Origin: Clostridia bacterium
GTDB lineage: Bacteria; Bacillota; Clostridia; Oscillospirales; CAG-272
NCBI GenBank assembly: GCA_017411605.1
Contig: JAFQPR010000026.1
Location: 1 to 49,109, forward strand
Direction: 5' to 3'
Length of the DNA: 49,109 bases
This document shows, one piece after another, positions 40,408 through 49,016 of this stretch (the first letter of the stretch is position 1; the number at the start of each line of letters is the position of its first letter). A model generated the notes under the pieces. It saw only the letters and a program-made list of their open reading frames with translations. It had not been told where the DNA came from and did not search any database. The position numbers and the translations under genes are program-made.

Positions 40408-42840
40408 TTATCTTCTCTCAGCGCCAAAGGTCTTCTGGAGCTTCTTCATAACTCCGTTTGCAACCTCTTCAATTTCCTGAGAAGTAAGCGTTTTTTCATC
40501 AGAGCCTACGGCAAGGCGGATAGTAACCGACTTCTTACCCGCCGGAACCTGCTTACCCTTATATTCGTCAACGAAGGAAACGCCGCGAAGAAGTCCGCCC
40601 TTTGCCTTTTCCATGGCAGCCGTGTAAATTTCTTCAAACTTAACCATAGAATCAACAAGGAAGGAAATATCGTAATCGTTGATAGGATATTCCGCAAGAT
40701 GAGTAAACTTATTAGTTCTCGATCTGAAGGGGACGAACTCGTCGATATTAAGTTCAACGAGAACCGCGGAAACAACCTTTATTCCCGCTGTAAGCGCGCT
40801 CTTCTTTGAAAGAAGCGCAATGTCACCGATTCTTTTGCCGTTAAGACAGATATTCTGCCATACAACGTCGTCTGCCCAGAAGGGCTTCTCATCTCTTGTG
40901 AAGGTGAAGCCTTCCATATGAGTATAGGACGGCATAGCGGCGATAATACCCTTTGCGTGGCGGTAGAGCGACTGAATATCCTCGGTCTTGGCTACGAACG
41001 CGCATCCAAGGTGCCTTTCCTGCGTGGGAAGAGCCTCGCCCTTATACTTTTCAGTGTAATTTTTATCTATGAATACGAGGGACTCTTCATAAATATCAAA
41101 CTCATCAAAGTTACGCTCGTTTTTAACGATAGCGCGGCATATATTGGGAAGAAGCGAGCACTTTACGTACTTCTCTGTGGGAGAAGGGGGAGTTGCGAGA
41201 GCAAGAATACCGTCAGTCGAGGGCATGATCGCAGAAACGCACTCATCGCTCATCCAAGGATAAGTGAATATCTCCTGCATACCCGAACGGAAGGCAAGAT
41301 ACTCCTTAACCTTTCTCGTAAGATCGTAGTCAAGCTGATTGATAGCGGAATCAAACGAGGTGGTAATAGTTGTCGCCTCAAAGTTCTCGTAGCCGTACAT
41401 ACGGGCAACCTCTTCCATAATGTCGCACTTCTCTGAAACGTCACCGGTAGAGCGCCAGGTGGGAACAACTATATGCATCATATCCTCGGTAAAGCTTACG
41501 TCGTAGCCCATAATACCGAACTTTTTAGAGATAACTTCCTCGGGAATACGCTTGCCGAGACGGCGCTCGAGCCAATCAAGCTCAACGTCTATTTCGGCGC
41601 GCTTTGTTTTGTGGGGATATACGTCATTGAAGGCAACTAGCTTCATATCGGGATAAAGCTCTGCGAAGAGCTTCATCGCAAGAGAAAGCGCCTGGTCGCA
41701 ACGCTCTGCATCAATAGCCTTCTCGTATCTTGAGGACGCTTCGGTACGGTTATCGTATCTCTGCGCGGTTCTTCTTACACCTCTTGACTCGAAGTTTGCT
41801 ATCTCAAGGATAACGCTGTCGGTTGTGGGAAGAACCGAGTCCTTCGCGCCGCCCATAACGCCCGCAAGAGCAACAGCGCCCTCGGCATCGGCGATTACAA
41901 GGTCATCGGAAACGAGCGAGATATCCTTATCGTTAAGAAGCTGAAGCTTCTCTCCCTCACCTGCTCTGCGAACAGATATATGGTCAATAATGTGATCGGA
42001 ATCGAATACGTGAGTGGGCTGACCTACCGCAAGCATTACGTAGTTTGTTATATCAACGAGAGCGTTGATAGGACGCATACCTACTCTCCAGATGCGGCTC
42101 TGCATAAGGAAGGGCGAGGGCTTAACGCCAAGACCTTCAATTTTTGCGCCGATGTATCTTTGGCATCTCTCGGTGTCCTCAATTCTTACGTCGTAAACCT
42201 CGCTTACGTTCGGTACGAAGGGATCGAACTCGACGAGAGGGAGATCGTAAAGGGCGGCAAGCTCTCTTGCTATACCGTAGTGACCCCAGAGGTCGGGGCG
42301 GTTTGTCATAGACTTATTGTCGATCTCAAGGATGATATCGTTAAGATCAAGAGCATCGGCAAGAGGAGTACCGGCTTTTGCGTCAAACGCGGTAACGTCC
42401 ATAATTTCGTGATCGTCACTTGCAGGGAAAAGATCGGCAAGACCAACCTCTACCGCGGCGCATATCATACCGAAGCTCTGAACACCTCTGAGCTTTGCGT
42501 TCTTTATTTCAACGGGATCGCCCTCGCCGTGCCAACGCACCATAGCGCCGGGGCAAGCAACGACTACCTTCATTCCCGCTTCAAGGTTTGAGCCACCGCA
42601 CACGATATCCTTGATATCCTCTGTGCCGACGTTTACTTTGCAAACACGAAGCTTGTCCGCATTCGGATGAGGAAGAACCTCAAGTATTTCACCTACGACG
42701 ATATTCTTGAACTGATCCGCAAGATTCTCAGCGCCCTCGACCTCAACGGTTGACATAGTGAGATCGTACGCAAGACGGGTAAGGTCCATATCGTCGGGAA
42801 TTTTAACGTAATCCTTTATCCAATTAAGAGATAATTTCAT
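40408..42840 (-). CDS. pheT: Phenylalanyl-tRNA synthetase beta subunit
   Basis: A full-length 810-residue subunit. Domains in order: EMAP/tRNA-binding domain (about 40-150, VVGEILEVLPHPNADKLRVCKV), B3/B4 editing domain (about 215-390), B5 domain (about 400-470), the catalytic-like core, and a C-terminal anticodon-binding FDX-ACB domain (about 715-808, FTHLAEYPINDYDISFLVD). With PheS it charges tRNA-Phe and edits mis-acylated Tyr-tRNA. It lies 24 bp after pheS under the same T-box. Confidence 0.97.
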   Translation of the reverse strand: MKLSLNWIKDYVKIPDDMDLTRLAYDLTMSTVEVEGAENLADQFKNIVVGEILEVLPHPNADKLRVCKVNVGTEDIKDIVCGGSNLEAGMKVVVACPGAMVRWHGEGDPVEIKNAKLRGVQSFGMICAAVEVGLADLFPASDDHEIMDVTAFDAKAGTPLADALDLNDIILEIDNKSMTNRPDLWGHYGIARELAALYDLPLVEFDPFVPNVSEVYDVRIEDTERCQRYIGAKIEGLGVKPSPFLMQSRIWRVGMRPINALVDITNYVMLAVGQPTHVFDSDHIIDHISVRRAGEGEKLQLLNDKDISLVSDDLVIADAEGAVALAGVMGGAKDSVLPTTDSVILEIANFESRGVRRTAQRYDNRTEASSRYEKAIDAERCDQALSLAMKLFAELYPDMKLVAFNDVYPHKTKRAEIDVELDWLERRLGKRIPEEVISKKFGIMGYDVSFTEDMMHIVVPTWRSTGDVSEKCDIMEEVARMYGYENFEATTITTSFDSAINQLDYDLTRKVKEYLAFRSGMQEIFTYPWMSDECVSAIMPSTDGILALATPPSPTEKYVKCSLLPNICRAIVKNERNFDEFDIYEESLVFIDKNYTEKYKGEALPTQERHLGCAFVAKTEDIQSLYRHAKGIIAAMPSYTHMEGFTFTRDEKPFWADDVVWQNICLNGKRIGDIALLSKKSALTAGIKVVSAVLVELNIDEFVPFRSRTNKFTHLAEYPINDYDISFLVDSMVKFEEIYTAAMEKAKGGLLRGVSFVDEYKGKQVPAGKKSVTIRLAVGSDEKTLTSQEIEEVANGVMKKLQKTFGAERR

Positions 42841-42864
42841 CTTTTATTCTCCTTTCCGCGCTTC

Positions 42865-43902
42865 TTATCTGAACTGCTTCAAGAAGCGGAGATCGGTGCT
42901 GTGGAACAAACGAACGTCATCAACACCGTAACGCATCATAACGAGTCTGTCAAGACCGATGTTTACGTAGAAGCCTGTATATTCATCGGGATCGAGTCCT
43001 GCGGCGCGGAGAACGTTCGGGTGAGGAGTGCCGCCGGGCATTATCTCTATCCAACCAACGTGCTTACATACGCTGCAGCCTTTTCCGCCGCAAACAAGGC
43101 AGCCCATATCAATTTCAAATCCGGGCTCAACAAACGGGAAGAAGCCCGCTCTCATTCTTACGGGAACGTCCTTGCCGAATACCTTTTGAAGGATGCTCTT
43201 TATCATTACCTTACCTGCGGTATATGTGAAGTCCTTATCAACGATAAGCGCCTCATACTGGAAGAACGCTCTTTCGTGACGCGCGTCGGTGGTCTCGTTT
43301 CTGTAAACTCTGCCGGGATATACGAATCTGTAAGGCGGTTTATGAGTCTGCATATAGCGCACACTGTCACCCGTCAAGTGAGGACGAAGGCAAAGCTTCT
43401 CGTTTGCCTCACCCGAGTCGTGCCCCTCGAGCCAATAAGTATCCATACTCTCTCGTGCAGGGTGGTTCGGAGGGAAATTGAGGTTATCGAACGCATAGTA
43501 TTCGCTCGTGATCTCGGGACCGGAGAACACCTCGAAGCCCATAGAACGAAATGCATCGTTGAGGTCGTAGCACATCTGCGTGATAGGATGAAGGCCGCCG
43601 ATCTTAGGTGTGGTTCCCGGAAGAGTGAAGTCAAAGTCGGGAGCTATTTCCGACGCCTTGAGCTTGAGAGTCTCACGTCTGCCTTCTATCTGCTCGGAAA
43701 GCAGATTTTTAACGTTATTCACCGCCTTACCCATCTCGGGGCGAAGAGCGACGTCAAGCTTGGGTATCTCCTTGAGAAGCTCGGTCACGCTTCCCTGCTT
43801 ACCAAGGAGCAAAACCTTTACTTCCTGAAGCTCAGCCTCGCTCGCAGCGGCTTCGATCTTCGCTGTTCCTTCTCGGAGCAGCGCTTCAAGTTTTTCTTTC
43901 AT
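42865..43902 (-). CDS. pheS: Phenylalanyl-tRNA synthetase alpha subunit
   Basis: A 345-residue class II synthetase subunit. N-terminal coiled coil (about 1-85), then the catalytic core with HPITQM, the Phe-specific NFPPNHPARESMDTYWL, motif 2 VYRNETTDARHERAFFQYE, and motif 3 GLDRLVMMRYGVDDVR. The core includes MGCLVCGGKGCSVCKHVGWIEIMPGG, in which four Cys form an uncommon zinc-like knuckle seen in some clostridial PheS. AGAGGA precedes the ATG. Controlled by the T-box at 43949-44226. Confidence 0.97.
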   Translation of the reverse strand: MKEKLEALLREGTAKIEAAASEAELQEVKVLLLGKQGSVTELLKEIPKLDVALRPEMGKAVNNVKNLLSEQIEGRRETLKLKASEIAPDFDFTLPGTTPKIGGLHPITQMCYDLNDAFRSMGFEVFSGPEITSEYYAFDNLNFPPNHPARESMDTYWLEGHDSGEANEKLCLRPHLTGDSVRYMQTHKPPYRFVYPGRVYRNETTDARHERAFFQYEALIVDKDFTYTAGKVMIKSILQKVFGKDVPVRMRAGFFPFVEPGFEIDMGCLVCGGKGCSVCKHVGWIEIMPGGTPHPNVLRAAGLDPDEYTGFYVNIGLDRLVMMRYGVDDVRLFHSTDLRFLKQFR

Positions 43903-43948
43903 TTCAAAATCCTCTTGAATATATAAATTTTATTTTTCTCTAAAAAAC

Positions 43949-44226
43949 AAAAAACTGCGTTTTCCTCTCTTGGAAAACGCAGGGACGGCATTCGCCGTGT
44001 TACCACTCTGCTTCACTTACGCCTCGCGGCATAAATCTCATCAAGTGCTAAAAACACTCTCAGCGCGATAACGGTCGCTCTCCGATGAAGCCTACTCGCA
44101 TAACAGCTTTAAGCCCACAGCTCACGAAATGAATTCGCCAAAGTCCGCCTACTGCCTCGCACCAAACGGCAGCTCTCTTGAAGGTTTCTTTTTGGTTACT
44201 ACTTTTCGCTCAAACGCTTTTACAAC
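43949..44226 (-). ncRNA. T-box leader of pheST, Phe (UUC) specifier
   Basis: On the minus strand: Stem I signature AGAGAGCTGCCG...TTGGTGCGAGGCAG, specifier loop GCGAATTCATTTCGTGAG with UUC at 44133-44131, T-box AGAGTGGTAACACGG (44009-43995), then a perfect 11-bp terminator stem CTGCGTTTTCC/GGAAAACGCAG (43982-43955) and T6. Uncharged tRNA-Phe should favour the antiterminator and allow pheST expression. The UGGU in the T-box fits the A73 discriminator of tRNA-Phe. Confidence 0.95.
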
Positions 44227-44232
44227 ATTGGT

Positions 44233-44261
44233 ATTTTATCAAAGAAACGTATTTTTGTCAA
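44233..44261 (-). promoter_or_regulatory. Promoter of the T-box/pheST operon
   Basis: On the minus strand TTGACA (44261-44256), a 17-bp spacer and TAAAAT (44238-44233). The upstream ATGCTTGACA context is identical to that of the ABC importer promoter. Confidence 0.85.
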
Positions 44262-44312
44262 GCATTTTATGAAAATATTTTTTCTTATTATAAAATAAAG
44301 AGCTTTTATTAC

Positions 44313-44348
44313 AAAAATAAGGCTGCACAGAATTATCCGTACAGCCTT
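44313..44348 (-). terminator. Terminator of the ADP-ribosylglycohydrolase-family gene
   Basis: AAGGCTG (44348-44342) and CAGCCTT (44325-44319) pair in the minus direction and are followed by ATTTTT. Confidence 0.75.
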
Positions 44349-44366
44349 CACAGCCAAAACTGTTTT

Positions 44367-45860
44367 TTATCCGAGAATAGTGATAGGACAGTAAAGAACG
44401 GTAGGTCTGCCGTCGCACTCGACCTCGAGAACTATTCTGTTCTTCGCGTCAACAAAGTCCCCTGCTTTGACTACAACCTCTGTTTCGGCAAGAAGGTTTT
44501 TTGAGTGACTTGTCCATTTGGTAAGTAACAGAGATTTTTCTCCGCCTTCAACGCTCAATCCGTCGGGAGTTATCCAATTAAGAGCGAGCGTATACGGCGC
44601 GTCATCGTGATCGTGATACTTGTTTAAGAATTTAACCTGAATGCGAAGCTCTCCGTTCGGCTTGATCTTCGGGCCGTCGGGAAGCGTTATTATCGCGTGA
44701 TACGCAAACCCCTCAAACTCAAGAGTATACGGCTTGATCCTGTCAAGCTTATCCTTCGTGCGTTTAACAAGATACATCTCGATATCGTAAACGTCACTTG
44801 GAATATATTCCTCACCCTCGGTTATGGAAACGTCGGATTTGTTTCTGTCGATATTGACCTCGAAGTTGTTAAATAAAGCTCCGGGCGCGACTCTGACTAC
44901 TCGGTCTGTAAGCGCCGAACAGGTTGTTGGAAGAGATCTTGCGCTGCTTGCTCTGTTAAGTGAGAGTGTGACTATTTCATCTCCGAGGTGCTCACGCCAA
45001 TCCTCGGGAATACCCGCCATACCGTTAAGAATACCGAGCGTTGCTCCCACGGTCGCTCCCGTGCAATCGGTATCGTCTCCGCAGTTGATCGCGGCTATCA
45101 TAGACTTCTTGAAATCTCCCGCCCCAACGAGAAGACCGAGAACAACGTAAGCTACGTTCGAGGGCGCTTCAAACCAACCGTCACCAATATCTGCATTCAT
45201 CTCTTGAACGGCATCGCGCATCTCTCGCGCGCTCATTCCTTTATCATAAGCGTCAATAACGAATTTTACGCTCTTCGCAACACGGCACTCCTCGGGAATT
45301 GCCGCAAGACCGAGATTTATGCATTTTCTGATATCCGATATAACAAAAGCCGCGCTCTGCATAGCGCCGACAAATGCCGCAGCGTACGTTCCCTCTCCCA
45401 CGCCGTGGTCAACCTTTGCGTCCTCTATGGCATATTTTGCCGTCGCGCCCGCATTACCGGGAGTAACGCATGCCCATATCTCGGTTCTTATCCAAGCGCC
45501 GTTAGAATCGCGCCAGCTATTATCATAATCTCCCGCAAGAGGAGGAAGGAGTCCTCTTTTCATATTTGCTTTGCCTATGCCGTACTCATTCCAATAAGGA
45601 ACGATATACGAAAGCCAATATTCACCGAGCAGCGCAGAATTGATTTTTTTTGCTCCGTCATGCTCAAGCGCAAGAAGCCATATGAGCTGAAGATCAAGAT
45701 CGTCGTTCGGAAGAACCTCGCCCTTCTTGGTAACAAATCCCTTGATATCAAGATATTCCTTCGTGCCTTCGTAAGGAGTTCCCATTGTGCCGCCGATATT
45801 CTTACCGAGCCAGCACGCCTTTACTTTGTCATAGTATTTTGCGTAATTAAGCTTTATCAT
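44367..45860 (-). CDS. ADP-ribosylglycohydrolase-family protein with C-terminal beta domain
   Basis: A 497-residue protein. The N-terminal ~310 residues belong to the all-helical ADP-ribosyl_GH family (PF03747): CWLGKNIGGTMGTPYEG (16-32), NDDLDLQ (52-58) and CGDDTDCTGATVG (260-272), whose Asp residues bind two magnesium ions. The usual first acidic motif (T/S-DDT) is PNDDLD here. The last ~170 residues are a beta-rich domain not found in the classic DraG/ARH proteins. No signal peptide. It may remove ADP-ribose from proteins or metabolites or cleave another glycosidic substrate. I start at ATG 45860 after GTGAGGTG; the frame is open to 45869. Confidence 0.8.
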   Translation of the reverse strand: MIKLNYAKYYDKVKACWLGKNIGGTMGTPYEGTKEYLDIKGFVTKKGEVLPNDDLDLQLIWLLALEHDGAKKINSALLGEYWLSYIVPYWNEYGIGKANMKRGLLPPLAGDYDNSWRDSNGAWIRTEIWACVTPGNAGATAKYAIEDAKVDHGVGEGTYAAAFVGAMQSAAFVISDIRKCINLGLAAIPEECRVAKSVKFVIDAYDKGMSAREMRDAVQEMNADIGDGWFEAPSNVAYVVLGLLVGAGDFKKSMIAAINCGDDTDCTGATVGATLGILNGMAGIPEDWREHLGDEIVTLSLNRASSARSLPTTCSALTDRVVRVAPGALFNNFEVNIDRNKSDVSITEGEEYIPSDVYDIEMYLVKRTKDKLDRIKPYTLEFEGFAYHAIITLPDGPKIKPNGELRIQVKFLNKYHDHDDAPYTLALNWITPDGLSVEGGEKSLLLTKWTSHSKNLLAETEVVVKAGDFVDAKNRIVLEVECDGRPTVLYCPITILG

Positions 45861-45948
45861 AAAAAGCACCTCACTTAATATAATATTCGGTTAATTCCTT
45901 TAATCGGGCGAGTGAAACCTAATTCTAACACACCCGGGTAAGAAAAAG

Positions 45949-46016
45949 AAAAATCACGTTCTCACCTATAGCTCTATTCTATCATATAGGAGCTTAAAAG
46001 GAAAGTACGTGATTTT
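45949..46016 (-). terminator. Long hairpin after the SbcD-like gene, probable terminator
   Basis: In the minus direction AAAATCACGT (46016-46007) pairs with ACGTGATTTTT (45959-45949), enclosing an inner CCTATA/TATAGG hairpin (45965-45990) and followed by T-rich sequence. The 47-nt enclosed region is long for a simple terminator. Confidence 0.5.
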
Positions 46017-46041
46017 ACCTATTTGTGCGTTTTTTTACATT

Positions 46042-47193
46042 TTAGAAATCAATATCTCTGTTTTCAAGCGCCGCAAGACCCACTCTGAACGCTCTTGCCG
46101 CAACAAGCCTATCCTCTTCATCATCGGACTCCAGTCTCGGAAGAAGATTTCTGAAGAGCTCGCCTTTAACGCTCATATCGCGCTTGAGCTTCTCCGTTCC
46201 GAAGAGAGGAAGAGTTTTATCAATCATATCAAAGGAATAAAGTCCGAACGCCTCGGAATCAAGGTTCTTCGGAATAATAAATCTCGGGTCAATATCTCCC
46301 GTAACCTCAACGCGAAGAGCAGTTTCGATTCCGTATTTCTTCTCACTGATAAGACGGCTGATACGGTTGATTATCTCATTATAGGCATTAACGCCTGTAA
46401 CGTCTATCTGCTCAGTATGGAAGGTAAGATGACCGAAGGTAAGCTTTCTTACGTCTATCGAGATACCGCCGTTCTTATCGTCAACGATGATAAGGTTTGC
46501 TCCGCCGATGCCGGGATTATCAAAGCCCGTGCACTCAAGTGAGCCGCAATATGTATAAAATGAAGCTCCGACTCTCTCGGTATTACCTGCAGCGTGACGA
46601 GAGCCGAACGCATAATAATCCGCGCCGAATCTCTTGAGCTCGTCGGTGGAAATAGGACAGAATTCCGAGCCGATACGTCCGTCAAGATCCGCATATCCGC
46701 AAACAACGTTTATTCTTGAAATATCGTCAACGTGGCGGTCATAAAGAGGATTTTCCGCCATTCTGGGAGTGCGGAAGCCCCAACCGTAAACGGTAACGTT
46801 AAGCTCGTTTATATCAACTCTCGAAAGGTGCTCATCCATAATAACGTGGCAATTCTGCGGAAGTCGTCCCGAATTATATATAGGATTATTCTCATACGAA
46901 TCCGAGCTGCCGGGCGCGATAACAAAGATTGCATCGGGGCAGTTTCTGAACTCTCTGATAAGGACCTCCGCGGTAGTATTCGTAGCATATACCGTATCAA
47001 AGATATCGCCGCACATAAGAACAACATCAATACCTCTGTCACGCACGTACTGCATCATTCTGCTGAACGAGTTTCTCAGCTCACGGCGTCTTTCCTCGCT
47101 TTTTTCGGCGGAAAGCCCTGTATACGGAGTATCAAGATGAATATCTCCGCACTGCAAAAATTTGATATGTCTTTTTTCAGTTGTCTGACCCAT
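46042..47193 (-). CDS. Degenerate SbcD/Mre11/YhaO-like metallophosphoesterase
   Basis: A 383-residue protein clearly built like a DNA-repair exonuclease of the calcineurin-like phosphoesterase family: FLQCGDIHLDTPYTG at the start (Asp17, His19), CGDIFD (Asp63) and a C-terminal YCGSLECTGFDNPGIGGANLI. Several metal-site residues are lost, however: the GNHD motif reads GSSD (95-98), the LHG motif reads CGYAD (165-169) and the GHxH motif reads GSRH (197-200). It is therefore probably inactive as a nuclease or altered in function. No SbcC/YhaN ATPase follows. GGAGG precedes the ATG. Own promoter at 47235-47263, divergent from a methyltransferase gene. Confidence 0.8.
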   Translation of the reverse strand: MGQTTEKRHIKFLQCGDIHLDTPYTGLSAEKSEERRRELRNSFSRMMQYVRDRGIDVVLMCGDIFDTVYATNTTAEVLIREFRNCPDAIFVIAPGSSDSYENNPIYNSGRLPQNCHVIMDEHLSRVDINELNVTVYGWGFRTPRMAENPLYDRHVDDISRINVVCGYADLDGRIGSEFCPISTDELKRFGADYYAFGSRHAAGNTERVGASFYTYCGSLECTGFDNPGIGGANLIIVDDKNGGISIDVRKLTFGHLTFHTEQIDVTGVNAYNEIINRISRLISEKKYGIETALRVEVTGDIDPRFIIPKNLDSEAFGLYSFDMIDKTLPLFGTEKLKRDMSVKGELFRNLLPRLESDDEEDRLVAARAFRVGLAALENRDIDF

Positions 47194-47234
47194 GTCAAAC
47201 CTCCGTCGTATTTTAAAAATAATTCTCTATGCTA

Positions 47235-47263
47235 AGTATATCACTAAATTTGACCTTTTGCAA
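47235..47263 (-). promoter_or_regulatory. Promoter of the SbcD-like gene
   Basis: On the minus strand TTGCAA (47263-47258), a 17-bp spacer and TATACT (47240-47235), about 40 bp before the ATG. Confidence 0.75.
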
Positions 47264-47291
47264 TATTTTTTGAAAAAAAGATAGAAAACTC

Positions 47292-47320
47292 TTGCAAGAA
47301 TCGTAAAAATATGTTACAAT
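47292..47320 (+). promoter_or_regulatory. Promoter of the methyltransferase gene
   Basis: TTGCAA (47292-47297), a 17-bp spacer and TACAAT (47315-47320). It is back-to-back with the promoter at 47235-47263 and uses the same -35 hexamer; the leader is about 100 nt. Confidence 0.75.
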
Positions 47321-47427
47321 ATTCTCAAATAAACCGTGGCAGAATGAAAAAGCCTTGAAAATCGGGCATTTTTTCCATTCTCCGCGTTTTTTAAACCAAT
47401 GCAATCCGATAAGAAAGGAGTAGGCTT

Positions 47428-48948
47428 ATGTTAAATCTCGCAGTCAGAAATACGGGAAAGCTTATAAGAGAAAAGTCAAAAAGTGAGAATATCCGTCTCG
47501 GAAGACTTTTCACCAAAAAGAACTCGGCGCGTCTTATGGCTAATATGATAAAGCTTGATGACAGCAAGAATGCCTACACCGTTCTTGATCCCGGCGCGGG
47601 CACGGGTATACTCAGCGCGGCTGTTATAGAGCATATCTGCAAAAATGCGCCTAACTGCCGTCAGATATTCCTTACCTGCTACGAGGATGACGTTGATTTT
47701 ATCCCCATGCTTGAAGATAACCTCGAGAGGATCAGAAAGAAATGCCGCCACGATTATGACGTAAGGCTCTTCGTTACGGTCTATCACGAAAATTATCTTA
47801 TAGACGTAAGAAATCACTATACCGTTACCTTCTTCGATACGGTCGAGGATAAATTTGATATCATAATTTGCAACCCTCCTATAGATCTTATATCCAAGGG
47901 CTCAGAGGAGGCGCAGAGCGTCGGCGGAGTTACAATGCTCAAGGTATCCGCTGCATTCCTTTTCCTTAAGGTTGCGTCAGAGCATCTCGAAGTCGGGGGA
48001 AAGCTCGTTATAATGCTTCCGACAACGGTTGCCACCGCATCGTCGCTTACAGAGATACGCAAGAAGATCGCGGAAACTCTCTCTATAAAAAAGATCCACC
48101 TATTCGTCGGAAAGCAGAAGAACACCAAGCGCGCAATACCTCTCAAAAAATCCGTTATTATTTCATACGAAAATACGGATAAGCGCGAGGATATAGTTAT
48201 TACTACGTCAACGGACGACGGCTCTGAAGCAAAGCTCGTTACACTTCCTCCGCTTTCCTACGACTTTGTCGTTGATAAAAACGACGGCTCGCTGACTCTG
48301 CCGAAGAGTCTTGAGGAAACGAGAATAGTCAAGTATATCGGCGGTTTCCCCGAAACGCTCGGCTCACTCGGACTTAAGATGAGCACGGGACTTGTTATAG
48401 ATTCGAAGTGCAAGGACTTGCTTTACGACAAAGAGATGCCCGGAACCGTTCCCGTTATACGCCCATCCGCAATGATAGCGGGCGGTATAAAAATACCGAT
48501 GCCGGGAGCAAAGAAGCAGTATCTGATGCCGACGAAAACCTCGCTCTTCCAGAGAAACAAAAATCTTATCATAATCAAAAGAGTTCCCGCGAAGAGTGAT
48601 GACAGGTTTGTAAATACAGCCGTTTATTTCGCAGGCCAGCGTCCTGCAAACCAATATATATCGACTCACAACAAGATAAACTTCATCGACACTAAGGATA
48701 ACAAAGAGGAAATGTGCGCACGCCTTGTATTCGGTCTTTTCGCTATCCTTAATTCGACGATATATGACAGATATATTTCCATAGTCTCAAAATCCAAGCA
48801 GATAAATTCAAAGGAAATGAAGCAGCTTCGTCTGCCCCCGAGAAATCTTATCGAAAATATGGGTATGAGACTTATGGCGGGAAGGGACAATTCGGTTGCC
48901 GCATGCGACGCGATAGTCAATCCTACCCTTCACATTAAAATCAAATAG
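47428..48948 (+). CDS. Eco57I/TaqI-like DNA methyltransferase with a divergent NPPI motif
   Basis: A 506-residue class I SAM methyltransferase. Motif I is LDPGAGTG (53-60), followed by a Rossmann core with YEDD (85-88) as the probable SAM-ribose acidic site. The catalytic motif IV, NPPY or NPPF in N6-adenine methyltransferases, reads NPPI (149-152), so the aromatic residue that stacks on the flipped base is missing. The C-terminal half (about 310-490, GSLGLKMSTGLVIDSKCKD, NQYISTHNKINFI) resembles the target-recognition part of Eco57I-like enzymes. No endonuclease domain or partner is present, so this is an orphan or repurposed enzyme. AGAAAGGAG precedes the ATG. Confidence 0.8.
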   Translation: MLNLAVRNTGKLIREKSKSENIRLGRLFTKKNSARLMANMIKLDDSKNAYTVLDPGAGTGILSAAVIEHICKNAPNCRQIFLTCYEDDVDFIPMLEDNLERIRKKCRHDYDVRLFVTVYHENYLIDVRNHYTVTFFDTVEDKFDIIICNPPIDLISKGSEEAQSVGGVTMLKVSAAFLFLKVASEHLEVGGKLVIMLPTTVATASSLTEIRKKIAETLSIKKIHLFVGKQKNTKRAIPLKKSVIISYENTDKREDIVITTSTDDGSEAKLVTLPPLSYDFVVDKNDGSLTLPKSLEETRIVKYIGGFPETLGSLGLKMSTGLVIDSKCKDLLYDKEMPGTVPVIRPSAMIAGGIKIPMPGAKKQYLMPTKTSLFQRNKNLIIIKRVPAKSDDRFVNTAVYFAGQRPANQYISTHNKINFIDTKDNKEEMCARLVFGLFAILNSTIYDRYISIVSKSKQINSKEMKQLRLPPRNLIENMGMRLMAGRDNSVAACDAIVNPTLHIKIK

Positions 48949-48996
48949 TAAAAAAGCGGACTGTTTCAAGGATCACCTTAGGAACAGCCCGTTTTA
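48949..48996 (+). terminator. Terminator after the methyltransferase gene
   Basis: CTGTTTC pairs with GGAACAG (one G-U), extended through a mismatch and bulge by CGG/CCG and AAAA/TTTT. Confidence 0.65.
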
Positions 48997-49016
48997 AATG
49001 ATAATGGTTATAGTAA

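Noticed and set aside
42901-43926. 341-residue open frame on the plus strand over pheS
   Set aside because: It is the antisense shadow of pheS; no ribosome binding site and no family pattern.
44988-45878. 296-residue open frame on the plus strand over the ADP-ribosylglycohydrolase gene
   Set aside because: Antisense shadow; composition and lack of start signals argue against a gene.
47428-48948. Restriction-modification system
   Set aside because: No endonuclease domain in the methyltransferase and no restriction gene nearby; the catalytic motif is also degenerate.
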